Positions 46,966 through 56,388 of a DNA stretch of 64,000 bases are shown here, piece by piece. Origin of the DNA: Amycolatopsis sp. FDAARGOS 1241 (GTDB lineage Bacteria > Actinomycetota > Actinomycetes > Mycobacteriales > Pseudonocardiaceae); assembly GCF_016889705.1 (NCBI RefSeq), contig NZ_CP069526.1:3782001-3846000 (forward strand). Reading direction: 5' to 3'. The translations under genes and the position numbers were made by a program. The notes below the pieces were generated by a model, which saw only the letters and a list, made by a program, of their open reading frames with translations, searched no databases and was not told where the DNA came from. Each line of letters starts with the position of its first letter. Position 1 is the stretch's first letter.

Positions 46966-47359
46966 CCGGAGGTGGGTGCCGCTCCGTCGGGCGGCGCCCG
47001 CTTCCCCCTGCGGCGACTCGGGTTTCGCGGATCGGGGCGACCTGCGCGGCGAAGCTCGGCCTGGAGGTGCCGACCGGCTGCTCGTCCGTGCGAAGGCGTC
47101 GCAGGCGTCTTCGACCCGCGTCGGCGACAGCGCACCCGGCCCATGCGCCGCGGCCCGCGTCGGTGATCCGCACGCGGCGTGGGCGCGTGCGGCCGGCTCG
47201 TCGACACGACCCGGCCTGGCGGTAGCCACGCCATGGCCCGCCGCTTCACCGAACCGCAGGTCCGCGTCACCGTGCGTGCCCTCGACGCCGCGCGCGGCTC
47301 GCTGGCGCGGCGGCCGTCGACGAGGCGCAGCCGGCGAAGATCACCGTGGAGGAAATGGC
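46966..47359. other. 394-base gap after ssuD
   Basis: No gene supported. A short plus-strand tail ending VDEAQPAKITVEEMAQ at about 47366 looks protein-like but has no visible beginning and may be an eroded gene end. Confidence 0.45.
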
Positions 47360-47956
47360 TCAATGATCGAAGGCGTCGGCGCCGAGCACCAGCCGGACAC
47401 AGTGCGCCACGAGCCGCTCGCGGCTCACGCGCAGCGTCCCGTCGAGGTAGGCGATGAACACGTTGCTCAGCGCGCCGACGAGCCCGATCGCGACCAGCTG
47501 CCGGTCGGTCTCGTCGCCGTGCGAGAGCTGTTCGCCCACGAGGGCGGCGAACGCCGGCAGCAGGTGCCGGCCGCGCCGCGTCAGCGCCGGGTCGGTGAGC
47601 GGGGCCAGCAGCAGCACGCGGCCCTGGCGCGGATCGTCGACCATCAGCGCCACGAAAGCCCGCACGGCGCGTTCGGCGCGCCGGCGCGGGTCCGGCGCTT
47701 CGCGGATCGCGTCGACCAGCGCCTGCCGCGCTCGTTCGCCGACGTGCTCGTAGACCGCGGCGACGAGGTCTTCCCGGTCGGTGAAGCTCTCGTAGAAGTA
47801 CCGCTCGGTCAGGCGCGCGTGCCGGCACACCGCCCGCACGCTCACGGCCGCGGTGCCCTCGGTGCCGAGCAAGTCGAGCCCGGCGGCGACCAGCTGGTCG
47901 CGCCGCGCCGCCTTGCGATCGTCCAGCGTCGTGCCCGCCCACGTGCGGCCCGGCAT
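47360..47956 (-). CDS. TetR-family regulator of the MpaB/oxidoreductase locus
   Basis: A 198-residue TetR protein starting at ATG 47956 with GGGAG five bases upstream; a GTG two codons earlier is possible. The N-terminal helix-turn-helix is standard (DLLGTEGTAAVSVRAVCRHARLTERYFYESFTDREDL), the C-terminal ligand domain is helical. It diverges from the MpaB-like gene with a 9-base perfect palindrome between them, so it most likely represses both itself and the 48-50 kb genes. Ligand unknown. Confidence 0.87.
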   Translation of the reverse strand: MPGRTWAGTTLDDRKAARRDQLVAAGLDLLGTEGTAAVSVRAVCRHARLTERYFYESFTDREDLVAAVYEHVGERARQALVDAIREAPDPRRRAERAVRAFVALMVDDPRQGRVLLLAPLTDPALTRRGRHLLPAFAALVGEQLSHGDETDRQLVAIGLVGALSNVFIAYLDGTLRVSRERLVAHCVRLVLGADAFDH

Positions 47957-47980
47957 ATCCACTCCCGTAGTTGACCACGC

Positions 47981-48008
47981 CCGTTGTCACATCCTAACCT
48001 GACAACGG
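47981..48008. promoter_or_regulatory. TetR operator palindrome
   Basis: Two perfect 9-base arms, CCGTTGTCA and TGACAACGG, separated by ten bases, in the divergent intergenic region 25 bases from the TetR start and 42 from the MpaB start. Spacing and position suit a TetR dimer site over both promoters. Confidence 0.75.
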
Positions 48009-48049
48009 CCGTAGTCAGTTCGTGGACACACGGGACGGAAGGGGCGCCG

Positions 48050-48975
48050 ATGACCCGGGAGGAACCCGAACCGCTGGGCCCGGACTCGCTCACCTGGCGC
48101 TACTTCGGCGACTGGCGCGGGCTGCTGATCGCCCTGTGGGCCGGTTCGATGCAGAACATGCACCCGGGGCTCGGCGCCGGCGTCGAACAGCACTCCCGGT
48201 TCTTCGAGGAACGCTGGCAGCGGCTCTTCCGCTCGCTCTACCCGATCGGCGGCGTCGTCTACGACGGACCGCGCGCGCACCGGACCGCGCTGGAGGTCCG
48301 CGGCTACCACGACCGCATCAAAGGCGTCGATTCGCGGGGCCGCCGCTACCACGCGCTCGACCCCGGCACCTTCTACTGGGCGCACGCCACGTTCTTCGTC
48401 AGCACGATTCTCATCGCCGAGAACTTCATGGGCGGCATCGGCGAAGCCGAGAAGCGCACACTGTTCGACGAACACGTGCGCTGGTGGGGATGTACGACCT
48501 GACCATGCGGCCGGTGCCCGAGTCCTGGGAGGACTTCCAGCGGTACTGGAAGCACATGTGCGCCGAGGTGCTCGAGGACAACAAGGCCACGCGCGACGTC
48601 CTCGACCTGCACGGCATGGCGAAACCGCCGTTCCTGCGCTGGCTGCCCGACCTGCTGTGGCGGCCGCTCTCGGCGCTGATCGCGAAGCAGTTCGTCTGGC
48701 TCACCATCGGGCTCTACGACCCCGAAATCCGGCAGTTGCTGGGGTTCACCTGGTCGGCCGAGGACGAACGTCGCCACCGCTTCTTCGGCCGCGCGGTCAA
48801 CGCCGTCTTCTCGCTCGTGCCGCGCGAGCGCCGCTACCACCCGCGGGCCCGCGCCGGCCGGCGGCGCGCGCGGGGCGAGGTGGCCGCGGACGCGCCCGTG
48901 GTCGAGACTCCACGGAGGAACCTGCCGCCGCTTTCGCGGCGCGGCGAGCCGGAGCACTACTCGCCGAACGTCTGA
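48050..48975 (+). pseudogene. MpaB-like oxygenase (DUF2236), one frameshift
   Basis: A member of the oxygenase-like DUF2236/MpaB family. The first frame (MTREEPEPLGPDSLTWRYFGDWRGLL, HPGLGAGVEQHSRF, HALDPGTFYWAHATFF) stops at GCTT near 48502; the continuation MYDLTMRPVPESWEDFQRYWKHMC follows in the next frame from about 48487, consistent with a single lost base (the family has WWGMYDL here). The rest (FTWSAEDERRHRFFGRAV) is intact to 48975. The conserved family His region is kept. First gene of the putative TetR-controlled operon. Confidence 0.82.
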
Positions 48976-48995
48976 GCCGACTCACGGAGGGCTGC

Positions 48996-50021
48996 ATGAA
49001 GCTGGGCTACCACCTCGGGTACTGGGGGAGCGGGCCGACGCCGGGCGCGCTGGAAGCGGTGCTCGAGGCCGAACGCCTCGGGTTCGACTCGGTGTGGTCC
49101 GCGGAGGCCTACGGCTCCGACGCGTTCACCCCGCTCGCGTGGGCCGGCGCGTCGACGAGCCGCGTGAAGCTCGGCACCAACATCGTGCAGATGTCCGCGC
49201 GCACGCCCACCGCGACCGCGATGACCGCCCTGACGCTGGACCACCTCTCCGGCGGCCGGTTCGTGCTCGGGCTCGGCGCGTCCGGGCCGCAAGTGGTGGA
49301 GGGCTGGTACGGCCAGCCGTACCCGAAGCCGCTCGCCCGCACGCGCGAGTACGTCGAGATCATCCGCAAGGTCCTCGCCCGCGAGGAGCCCGTCACGATC
49401 GACGGGAAGTTCTACCAGCTGCCGTACCGGGGCGGCGCCGGGCTGGGCAAACCGCTCAAGCCCACCGTGCACCCGCTGCGCGAGGACCTCCCGATCTACC
49501 TCGCGGCCGAGGGGCCGAAGAACGTCGCGCTGGCCGCCGAGATCTGCGACGGCTGGCTCCCGCTGTTCTTCTCCCCGAAGGCCGACGAGTTCTACCGGGG
49601 CGCCCTCGCCGAAGGGTTCGCTCGCCCGGGGGCGCGGCGCACCGCGGCGGGGTTCGAGGTGCCCGCGTCGGTGCCGGTGATCGTGCACGACGACGTGGAG
49701 GAAGCGGCGAACTGGATCAAGCCCGCGTTCGCGTTGTACATCGGCGGCATGGGCGCCAAGAACGTGAACTTCCACCACGACGTGTTTGCGCGCCTGGGTT
49801 ACGAGGAGGTGGCCGACCGGGTGCAGGAGCTCTACCTCGCCGGGCGCAAGGACGAGGCCGTCGCCGCGATCCCAACCTCGCTCGTGGAGGACACGTCGCT
49901 GATCGGACCGCCCGCGAAGATCCGCTCGGAACTCGCCGAGTGGGAGAAGACCGTGGTGACGACCCTGCTGCTGCGCGGAGACGCGGGTTCGCTGCCGAAG
50001 GTGGCTGCGGCCCTGTCCTGA
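48996..50021 (+). CDS. luciferase-like (LLM) F420-dependent oxidoreductase
   Basis: A 341-residue TIM-barrel oxidoreductase of the LLM class F420-dependent family (TIGR03559 type). It opens MKLGYHLGYWGSGPTPGALEAVLEAERLGFDSVW and contains LTLDHLSGGRFVLGLGASGPQVVEGWYG, the family signature around the cofactor-binding bulge. ATG 48996 has CGGAGGG upstream, 20 bases after the MpaB gene, so both are likely one transcript under the TetR palindrome. The substrate is unknown; in actinomycetes such enzymes often act with MpaB-type partners on lipids or xenobiotics. Confidence 0.87.
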   Translation: MKLGYHLGYWGSGPTPGALEAVLEAERLGFDSVWSAEAYGSDAFTPLAWAGASTSRVKLGTNIVQMSARTPTATAMTALTLDHLSGGRFVLGLGASGPQVVEGWYGQPYPKPLARTREYVEIIRKVLAREEPVTIDGKFYQLPYRGGAGLGKPLKPTVHPLREDLPIYLAAEGPKNVALAAEICDGWLPLFFSPKADEFYRGALAEGFARPGARRTAAGFEVPASVPVIVHDDVEEAANWIKPAFALYIGGMGAKNVNFHHDVFARLGYEEVADRVQELYLAGRKDEAVAAIPTSLVEDTSLIGPPAKIRSELAEWEKTVVTTLLLRGDAGSLPKVAAALS

Positions 50022-50180
50022 GCAGGGGTTCCGGGTGGCGCACGGGCCGAGGTCGGCCCGGTACGCGCGGTGCATCACGACGGTGGCACGATTCCCCCCG
50101 ACCACTACCGGGGAACCGCGAAGATCCACTAATCACTTCCCCTTGCACCGCCTTCGCCGGTACCGCCTCGAGGAGGACCA

Positions 50181-51500
50181 TTGGCGCCGCTGCCCCGCCG
50201 GACGAGATTCAACTACTCGCTCGGCTCGTTCGTCACCGGAGCGTTCGGCACGGTGCCCGGCCTGCTGCTCCTGCCGTACCTCACCGACACGATGGCGGTG
50301 CCCGCGGCGTGGGCCGGGGTGATCGTGTTCGTGCCGAAGGCGTGGGACGTGTTCTTCAACCCCGTCGCGGGCCGGCTGTCCGACGCGGACCTCGTGAAGA
50401 CCGGCAGCCGGCGGCGGTTCCTGCTGCGCGGCGGGGTCGGCGTCGCGATCCTCTTCGCGGCGCTGTTCGCGCACCCCGGGTTCGGCACGCCCGCCGTGGA
50501 CGCGATCTACGTGGTGATCGTGTTCTTCCTGTGCGCCACGGCGTACGCGTTCTTCCAGGTGCCGTTCAACGCGCTGCCGGCCGAGCTGACGGACTCGGCC
50601 GAGGAGCGCACGAAGCTCACCAGCGTCCGCATCGGCGTGCTCGCCGTCGCGATCCTCGTCTCCGGTGGCGCCGCGCCGGCGATCACCGACATCCTCGAAG
50701 GCGTCGCGGGCTACCGGGTGATGGGTGTCGTGATGGCGGTGATCATCCTGGCCGCCACCATGGGTGTCTACTTCGGCCTGAAGGGCGCGCCGGTCGGCCT
50801 GCTGCGCCCCAACGCGGTGAGCTTCAAGCAGCTGATCCGCACGATCGCGCAGTGGCGCCCGTTCTGCTGGCTCATGGGCTCGTACTTCATCCAGGCGCTG
50901 GGCATCGGCACGGTGCTCGCGGCGATCCCGTACTTCGCCCAGCACGTGCTCGGCGACCCGAGCTACCGCACCGTGCTGTTCGTCGGGTTCGTGGGACCGG
51001 CGCTCCTGACGATGCCGCTGTGGCCGCGGCTGGGGGAGCGGTGGGGCAAGCTCATCGGCTTCCGCATCGCGACGACCTCGTTCACCGTCGGGCTGCTCGG
51101 CATCCTGTTCGCCAAGGACATCCCGCTCGCGGTGACGATGGTGTTCGTGGCGCTGGCCGGCGTCGGTTACGCGGGCATCTCCGTGTTCCCGCTCGCGATC
51201 CTGCCCGACCTGATCAGTGCCGAAGAGGAGCGCACCGGCGAGACGCGCGCGGGTATCACGGCCGGGGTGTGGACGGCGTCGGAGACCCTGGGCCTCGCGC
51301 TCGGGCCGGGCCTGTTCGGCCTGGTGCTGCAGGCCGGGCACTACGTGTCGAGCACCGACGCCACCTCCGCGCAGCCGAGCTCGGCGATCACGGCGATCAC
51401 GATCGGCTCCTCGGTGCTGCCCGCGGTGCTCATCGCGCTGGCGATCCCGCTGCTGCGCCGCAAGACGCTCGAACCGCGGCCCGTGGAGCCGAAGCTGTGA
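50181..51500 (+). CDS. MFS transporter (GPH/MFS_2-type)
   Basis: A 439-residue, twelve-helix carrier of the glycoside-pentoside-cation symporter group. It starts at TTG 50181, chosen because GAGGAGG lies six bases upstream. The conserved loop KAWDVFFNPVAGRLSDADLVKTGSRRRFLLRGG (D-x(n)-P-x-x-G-x-x-SD-x and RRR) is distinctive. The second half retains the family helix patterns (YRTVLFVGFVGPALLTMPLW). It overlaps the PLP-enzyme gene by GTGA, so transport and decarboxylation of the same substrate class is plausible. Confidence 0.83.
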   Translation: MAPLPRRTRFNYSLGSFVTGAFGTVPGLLLLPYLTDTMAVPAAWAGVIVFVPKAWDVFFNPVAGRLSDADLVKTGSRRRFLLRGGVGVAILFAALFAHPGFGTPAVDAIYVVIVFFLCATAYAFFQVPFNALPAELTDSAEERTKLTSVRIGVLAVAILVSGGAAPAITDILEGVAGYRVMGVVMAVIILAATMGVYFGLKGAPVGLLRPNAVSFKQLIRTIAQWRPFCWLMGSYFIQALGIGTVLAAIPYFAQHVLGDPSYRTVLFVGFVGPALLTMPLWPRLGERWGKLIGFRIATTSFTVGLLGILFAKDIPLAVTMVFVALAGVGYAGISVFPLAILPDLISAEEERTGETRAGITAGVWTASETLGLALGPGLFGLVLQAGHYVSSTDATSAQPSSAITAITIGSSVLPAVLIALAIPLLRRKTLEPRPVEPKL

Positions 51501-52906
51501 CCGACGTGCTGGCCGAGCTGCGCGGTCTGCGCGCGGGGGATCTGCCGACCCACGGCGGCCGCACGCTCGCCTACGTCTACGACAGCGGCCTGTCCGAAGT
51601 GGACGAGATCGCGGCGGCCGCGCACGCGCTCGCGTCGCCGGCCAACGCGCTCGACCCCACGGCGTTCCCCAGCCTGCTCAAGCTCGAGAACGACCTCGTC
51701 GGCCGCGCGGCGGCGTTGCTGGGCGGCCCGGACGGGACGGTCGGCACGGTGACCTCGGGCGGTACCGAGTCGTGCCTGCTGGCGGTCCTGGCCGCGCGCG
51801 ACGCCCGGCCGGACATCGGGGCACCGAGCATCGTGCTGCCCGACACCGCGCACGCCGCGTTCCACAAGGCGGCGCACCTGTTCGGCGTCCGTGAGATCGT
51901 GGTGCCGGTCGACCCGGAGACGTTCCGCGCCGTGCCCGAGGCGATGGCCGCGGCGATCGACGGATCCACCGTGCTCGTCGTCGGGAGCGCGCCCTCGTAC
52001 GCGCATGGTGTGGTCGATCCGATCCCCGAGATCGCGGCGGCCGCGGCGGACCGCGGGGTGCGCATGCACGTGGACGCGTGCATCGGCGGGTGGGTGCTGC
52101 CGTACTTCGCGAAGCTGGGCGCACCCGTGCCGCCGTTCGACTTCCGCGTTCCCGGCGTCACCAGCCTGTCGGTGGACCTGCACAAGTACGCCTATTGCGC
52201 CAAGGGCGTCTCGGTGCTGCTGCACGCGAACGCACAGCTGCGCCGCACACACTACTTCGCCAGCGCCGCCTGGCCCGGCTACACGATGCTCAACCCGACG
52301 CTGCAGAGCACACGCTCGGGCGGACCGCTCGCCGCCGCGTGGGCCGTGGTGAACCACCTCGGTGAGGACGGCTACCTGCGGCTGGCCGAGGTCACGCGCG
52401 AAGCGGTCACGCGGATCCGGGCGGGTGTCGAGGACATCGCCGGGCTGCGGGTGCTGGGCGAGCCGGACTCGACGCTGGTCGCGTTCACCGCCGACGGCGC
52501 CGCCTTCGACCTGTTCACGGTGGCGGACGAGATGAAGCTGCGCGGCTGGTACGTGCAGCCGCAGTTCGCGCACGGCGGCTCGCCGCTGAACCTGCACCTC
52601 ACGATCACCGCCGCCAACCACGGCAGCGAGAAGGAGTTCCTCGCCGATCTGGCGGCCTCAGTCGCCGCGGCGACCGAAGCCGGGCCGGTGGCAGTCGACG
52701 TGGACGTCGCCGCCTTCGTGGCCGCGCTCGACCCGGAAACCCTGACGCCGGAGCAGTTCGCGGGCCTGCTCACCGCCGCCGGCCTGATGGGCGACGGCGG
52801 CCTGCCCGACCGGATGGCGCCGATCAACGCACTGCTGGCCACCGCGCCGGTAACCCTGCGCGAGCGGCTGCTGCTGGAATTCCTGGGCGCGCTGTACACA
52901 CCCTGA
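51497..52906 (+). CDS. PLP-dependent decarboxylase/aldolase (sphingosine-1-phosphate lyase-like)
   Basis: A 469-residue fold-type I PLP enzyme starting at GTG 51497. The PLP-binding motifs are clear: GTVTSGGTESCLLAVLAARD, the D-A-C segment HVDACIGGW and the lysine Schiff-base motif SVDLHKYAYCAKG. This pattern and length are those of the group II decarboxylase/sphingosine phosphate lyase-like family. The C-terminal 60 residues are Asp/Glu/Ala-rich. Substrate unknown; coupling to the MFS gene suggests import of the amine or lipid it acts on. Confidence 0.85.
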   Translation: MTDVLAELRGLRAGDLPTHGGRTLAYVYDSGLSEVDEIAAAAHALASPANALDPTAFPSLLKLENDLVGRAAALLGGPDGTVGTVTSGGTESCLLAVLAARDARPDIGAPSIVLPDTAHAAFHKAAHLFGVREIVVPVDPETFRAVPEAMAAAIDGSTVLVVGSAPSYAHGVVDPIPEIAAAAADRGVRMHVDACIGGWVLPYFAKLGAPVPPFDFRVPGVTSLSVDLHKYAYCAKGVSVLLHANAQLRRTHYFASAAWPGYTMLNPTLQSTRSGGPLAAAWAVVNHLGEDGYLRLAEVTREAVTRIRAGVEDIAGLRVLGEPDSTLVAFTADGAAFDLFTVADEMKLRGWYVQPQFAHGGSPLNLHLTITAANHGSEKEFLADLAASVAAATEAGPVAVDVDVAAFVAALDPETLTPEQFAGLLTAAGLMGDGGLPDRMAPINALLATAPVTLRERLLLEFLGALYTP

Positions 52907-53168
52907 CTTTTTCCGGGTCATGCGCGGGGGCGTGTTGCGTGGCGTATGCACCCCAAAGCTCGAGTGTGACTTCGGCCGCCGACCGCGGCCGTGTTTCTGG
53001 CTTCGGATCGAGGTGCCGGGCAGGGGCCGGGTGCATCCTCGGTGGGTGGTTTGGCGGCGGATTCGTATGCGTGGTTCGTCGCCGGTCGAGGTGGCAGGCG
53101 GGGTTGGGCGCCGGGATTGTTGCGTTGTCAGCCGGCGGTTGCGTACGTGGCCCTAGGTCTTCCCTCGG

Positions 53169-53441
53169 TCACTGGTTGCGGGAAGCCAACCCGGCGGGCG
53201 CGGCGGCCAGGGCCGCGCGGATCGCGTCGGCCAGGGCCAGCGCGTCTTCCTCGGTCAGCTCGAGCGCGACGCGCGCGGACGGGCCGAGCTTCGGGTTCAT
53301 GAAGTCGATGTTCACGGTGTGGGCGTAGCGCGCGTGCGTCGGGTGGTCGACGTACACGGTGGCCTCGCTGACGCTGTGCCAGCCGGTCGCGCTCTTGCCG
53401 CTGCCTGCCACGGCGAACTTCTCGGTGAGGTAGGTGCACAT
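53169..53441 (-). CDS. small DUF6295-type protein
   Basis: A 90-residue protein with a compact beta-rich core (MCTYLTEKFAVAGSGKSATGWHSV, then EATVYVDHPTHARYAHTVNIDFMNP) and an acidic C-terminal helix (LTEEDALALADAIRAALAAA). The family, which I recall as DUF6295, has no assigned function; the shared HTVNIDF strand is typical. It is 54 bases downstream of the dienelactone hydrolase stop and probably the last gene of the MarR operon. Confidence 0.7.
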   Translation of the reverse strand: MCTYLTEKFAVAGSGKSATGWHSVSEATVYVDHPTHARYAHTVNIDFMNPKLGPSARVALELTEEDALALADAIRAALAAAPAGLASRNQ

Positions 53442-53495
53442 GGGAATGTCCTTCCGGTGGGTCGGGCGGCTCGGTGGTTCAGGCCGCTCGGTGGT

Positions 53496-54239
53496 TCAGG
53501 CGGCGAGGTGCCGGCGGTAGAAGTCGAGGATCTTGGCCCAGCCGTCGACGGCGGCCTCGGGGCGGTAGCTCGGGCGGTCGACGGCGAAGAACGCGTGGCC
53601 GGCGCCCTCGTAGGTGTGGAACTCGTGCTCCTTGCCGAGGCGATCGAGCTCGGCGGCGAGTTTCGCGGTCTCCTCGGGCGCGGGGTACTGGTCGTCGGCG
53701 CCGAAGATGCCCAGCAGCGGGGCCGACAGCTGCGGCGCGAGGCCCAGCAGCGGCTTCATCGACGCGGGCATGCCGGCCGGCGGCTCGTTGACCACGAACG
53801 CGCCATAGCAGTCCACCGCGGCGTCGACCTTCGTCGAGCACGCGACGAGGAACGTCTGGCGCCCGCCCGAGCAGTGGCCGATCACGCCGATCTTGCCGTT
53901 GGCGTTGGCCAGCCCCTTCAGGTACTTCGCCGCGCCCTCGACGTCACCGACGAGGCGCTCGTCGGGCACGCCGCCGGCGGCGCGCACCGTCGCGGCGGCG
54001 TCGTCGGGGCTCGCGCCCGGCGCCTCGCGCGAGTACAGGTTCGGGCACAGCGCCGCGAAACCCTCGGCGGCGAAGCGGCGGACCATCTCCTTGGTCGCCG
54101 GGTCGTAACCCGGCATGTGGTGGATCACCACGACACCGCCGCGCGGAGCGGGGTCGAGCGGGCGCGCCAGGTACGCCTCGATTTCGTCACCGCCGTGGCC
54201 GGTGATCGTGACGGTGCCGGCGGTGAGCGTGTCGTTCAT
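53496..54239 (-). CDS. dienelactone hydrolase-family protein
   Basis: A 247-residue alpha/beta hydrolase. The nucleophile is Cys in GHCSGGRQ, as in dienelactone hydrolase and unlike serine esterases, and the Asp (FGADDQYPAP) and His (GAGHAFFAVD) complete the triad. Length and C-terminal YRRHLA match the family (about 235-250). ATG 54239 overlaps the MFS stop (ATGA). It may process a lactone or carboxylic ester that the transporter moves and MarR senses; the ligand is unknown. Confidence 0.87.
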   Translation of the reverse strand: MNDTLTAGTVTITGHGGDEIEAYLARPLDPAPRGGVVVIHHMPGYDPATKEMVRRFAAEGFAALCPNLYSREAPGASPDDAAATVRAAGGVPDERLVGDVEGAAKYLKGLANANGKIGVIGHCSGGRQTFLVACSTKVDAAVDCYGAFVVNEPPAGMPASMKPLLGLAPQLSAPLLGIFGADDQYPAPEETAKLAAELDRLGKEHEFHTYEGAGHAFFAVDRPSYRPEAAVDGWAKILDFYRRHLAA

Positions 54240-55939
54240 CCGTTCTCCCTGTCTGGGTTGACGCTTTGTTCGTGGAAGTAGCGCTTCCCGCGGGACACCG
54301 AGGCGATCCCCGCGACGAGCGCCATCACGGCGGCCGCCGTGAAGACGGTGACCAGCCCGTGGTGGAACGGGCCGGAGATGAGCTGCGGGAAGAACTCCTT
54401 GCCGGTCAGTGCCGCGGCGTCGGTGGGGGACAGTCCGGAAAGGACATCCGGGCCGAGCAGGTGCGCCACCGGGTTGCTGCCGAGGAACGCCGCGAACAGC
54501 GTGCTCACCGGCGGCAGCTGGGCCACACCGGCCGCGGTGGCCGGCGGCACGCCGTGGGCCTGCAGCCCGCTCGTCAGGGTCTCGGACAGCGACCCGGCGA
54601 GCCCGGCGATCATCAGCGAGAAGAACACGCCGATCGACAGCGCCGTGCCGGAGTTCTGGAACGTCGAGCGCATGCCGGAGGCGACGCCGCGCTGGTGGTC
54701 GGCGACGCTGCTCATGATCGCGGACGTGTTGGGCGCGGAGAACATGCCCTGGCCGAGCCCGCTGAGCACGAGCAGGAGCGCGAACACGGGGTAGGAGAAG
54801 TCGACGGGCAGTGCGAGCAGCCCCAGGAACGACCCCGCCACGAGCACCAGGCCGGTCGTGGAGAACAGCCGGGCGCCGAACCGGTCGGACAGGTAGCCCG
54901 ACACCGGGCCCGCGACGAGGAAGCCCACCGTCAGGGGCAGCAGGTAGATGCCGGCCCACAGCGGGGTCTTCTCGTACTCGTAGCCGTGCAGCGGCAGCCA
55001 GATGCCCTGCAGCCAGATGATGAGCATGAACTGCAGGCCGCCGCGCGCGATCGCCGTGAGCAACGCCGCGAGGTTGCCCGCGCTGAACGCCCTGATCCGG
55101 AACAGCGCGAGCTGGAACATCGGGTCCTTCACACGGGACTCGATCACGCAGAACACCACGAGCAGAAGCACGCCGATCGCGATGCCGCCCAGCACCCACG
55201 GGTTGCCCCAGCCGGTGGCGGCGTCGCCGTAGGGCTGGATGCCGTAGGTGATCGCGGCGAGCAGGAACGCGGTCCCGACGGCGAAGGTGATGTTGCCGCC
55301 CCAGTCGATGCGCGCGCGGCGCGGTTTGCCGATCTCGCGCAGGCTGCGGATCGACCACACCGTGCCGAAGATGCCGAACGGCACGCTCACCCAGAACACC
55401 GCGCGCCAGTCGATCTCGGCGAGCAGGCCGCCGGCGACGAGGCCGAGGAACTGCCCGGCCAGCGCGGTGATCTGGTTGATGCCCAGGGCCATCCCGCGCT
55501 GCTCGCGGGGGAACGCGTCGGTGAGGATGGCCGCGGAGTTGGCCGTGAGCATGGAGCCGCCGACAGCCTGCACGATGCGCCAGCCGATGAGCCACAGCGC
55601 GCCGCCGCCGGCGTGGAACGGGTCGAACGACAGCGCGACCGACGCGACGCTGAAGATCACGAACCCGACGTTGTACATCTTCACGCGGCCGAACATGTCG
55701 CCGAGCCGGCCGAGCGTCACCACCAGCACGGCGGACACCAACAGGTAGCCCAGGATCATCCAGAGCAGGTACCCGATGTTGGCCGGGGCGAGCGGATCGA
55801 GCCCGATGCCGCGGAAGATCGCGGGCAGCGAGATGATCACGATCGAGCCGTCGAGGGCCGACATCAGCACGCCGAGGGTGGTGTTGGAGAGAGCGACCCA
55901 CTTGTAGCGGCCGCCGCGGCTGGTGGCCGTGGTCGTCAC
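54236..55939 (-). CDS. MFS drug-efflux transporter (EmrB/QacA, DHA2-type, 14 helices)
   Basis: A 567-residue fourteen-helix transporter. The motif VVTLGRLGDMFGRVKMYNVGF (motif A, D-x-x-GR) and the RIVQAVGGSMLTANSAAILTDAFP segment (motif C) are those of DHA2 exporters. GTG start 55939 overlaps the MarR gene. A late insert (LSGLSPTDAAALTGKEFFP) forms a loop. Position between MarR and a hydrolase suggests it exports the effector that MarR senses. Confidence 0.88.
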   Translation of the reverse strand: MTTTATSRGGRYKWVALSNTTLGVLMSALDGSIVIISLPAIFRGIGLDPLAPANIGYLLWMILGYLLVSAVLVVTLGRLGDMFGRVKMYNVGFVIFSVASVALSFDPFHAGGGALWLIGWRIVQAVGGSMLTANSAAILTDAFPREQRGMALGINQITALAGQFLGLVAGGLLAEIDWRAVFWVSVPFGIFGTVWSIRSLREIGKPRRARIDWGGNITFAVGTAFLLAAITYGIQPYGDAATGWGNPWVLGGIAIGVLLLVVFCVIESRVKDPMFQLALFRIRAFSAGNLAALLTAIARGGLQFMLIIWLQGIWLPLHGYEYEKTPLWAGIYLLPLTVGFLVAGPVSGYLSDRFGARLFSTTGLVLVAGSFLGLLALPVDFSYPVFALLLVLSGLGQGMFSAPNTSAIMSSVADHQRGVASGMRSTFQNSGTALSIGVFFSLMIAGLAGSLSETLTSGLQAHGVPPATAAGVAQLPPVSTLFAAFLGSNPVAHLLGPDVLSGLSPTDAAALTGKEFFPQLISGPFHHGLVTVFTAAAVMALVAGIASVSRGKRYFHEQSVNPDRENG

Positions 55940-56388
55940 AGTTCGTCGGCCAGGCGTTCGAGCAACGGGATCACCTCGAGTAGTCGGCGGCGTTCCTCGG
56001 CATCGAAGCCGTCGGCCAGGGCCCGGGCGACGCGCTGGGTGTTGAGTGAACGCCGGTCGGTCAGGAGTTTGCGGCCGGCTTCGGTCACGGACATCAGCAC
56101 CCGCCGTCCGTCGGCGGCGTCGGGCCTGCGCGCCACGAGCCCGCGGTCGACCAGCCCCGCCAGGGTCGCGCCGATGGCCTGCGGTTTCACCCGCTCCTGC
56201 TCGGCGAGGTACCCGGGCGTCGCGGGCCCGTCGCGGTCGAGGCGGGAGAGCACGGAGCTCTCCGACAGCGTCGCCTCGCCGACCACGTAACCCTGGCGCA
56301 GCCGCCGCACGAGGCGCCCGAGCGCGACCCGCAGGTCGGCGGCGCCCTCCACGAGGTCCTTGGTGATCCGATCCGCCCCGTTCGTCAA
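55936..56388 (-). CDS. MarR-family transcriptional regulator
   Basis: A 150-residue winged-helix regulator: LSESSVLSRLDRDGPATPGYLAEQERVKPQAIGATLAGLVDRGLVARRPDAADGRRVLMSVTEAG is the DNA-binding core. The start is TTG 56388 (weak Shine-Dalgarno, possibly leaderless). First gene of the MarR-MFS-hydrolase operon. A TTGATCAA palindrome at 56409-56416 upstream may be its operator, but MarR sites vary and this is only a candidate. Confidence 0.85.
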   Translation of the reverse strand: MTNGADRITKDLVEGAADLRVALGRLVRRLRQGYVVGEATLSESSVLSRLDRDGPATPGYLAEQERVKPQAIGATLAGLVDRGLVARRPDAADGRRVLMSVTEAGRKLLTDRRSLNTQRVARALADGFDAEERRRLLEVIPLLERLADEL

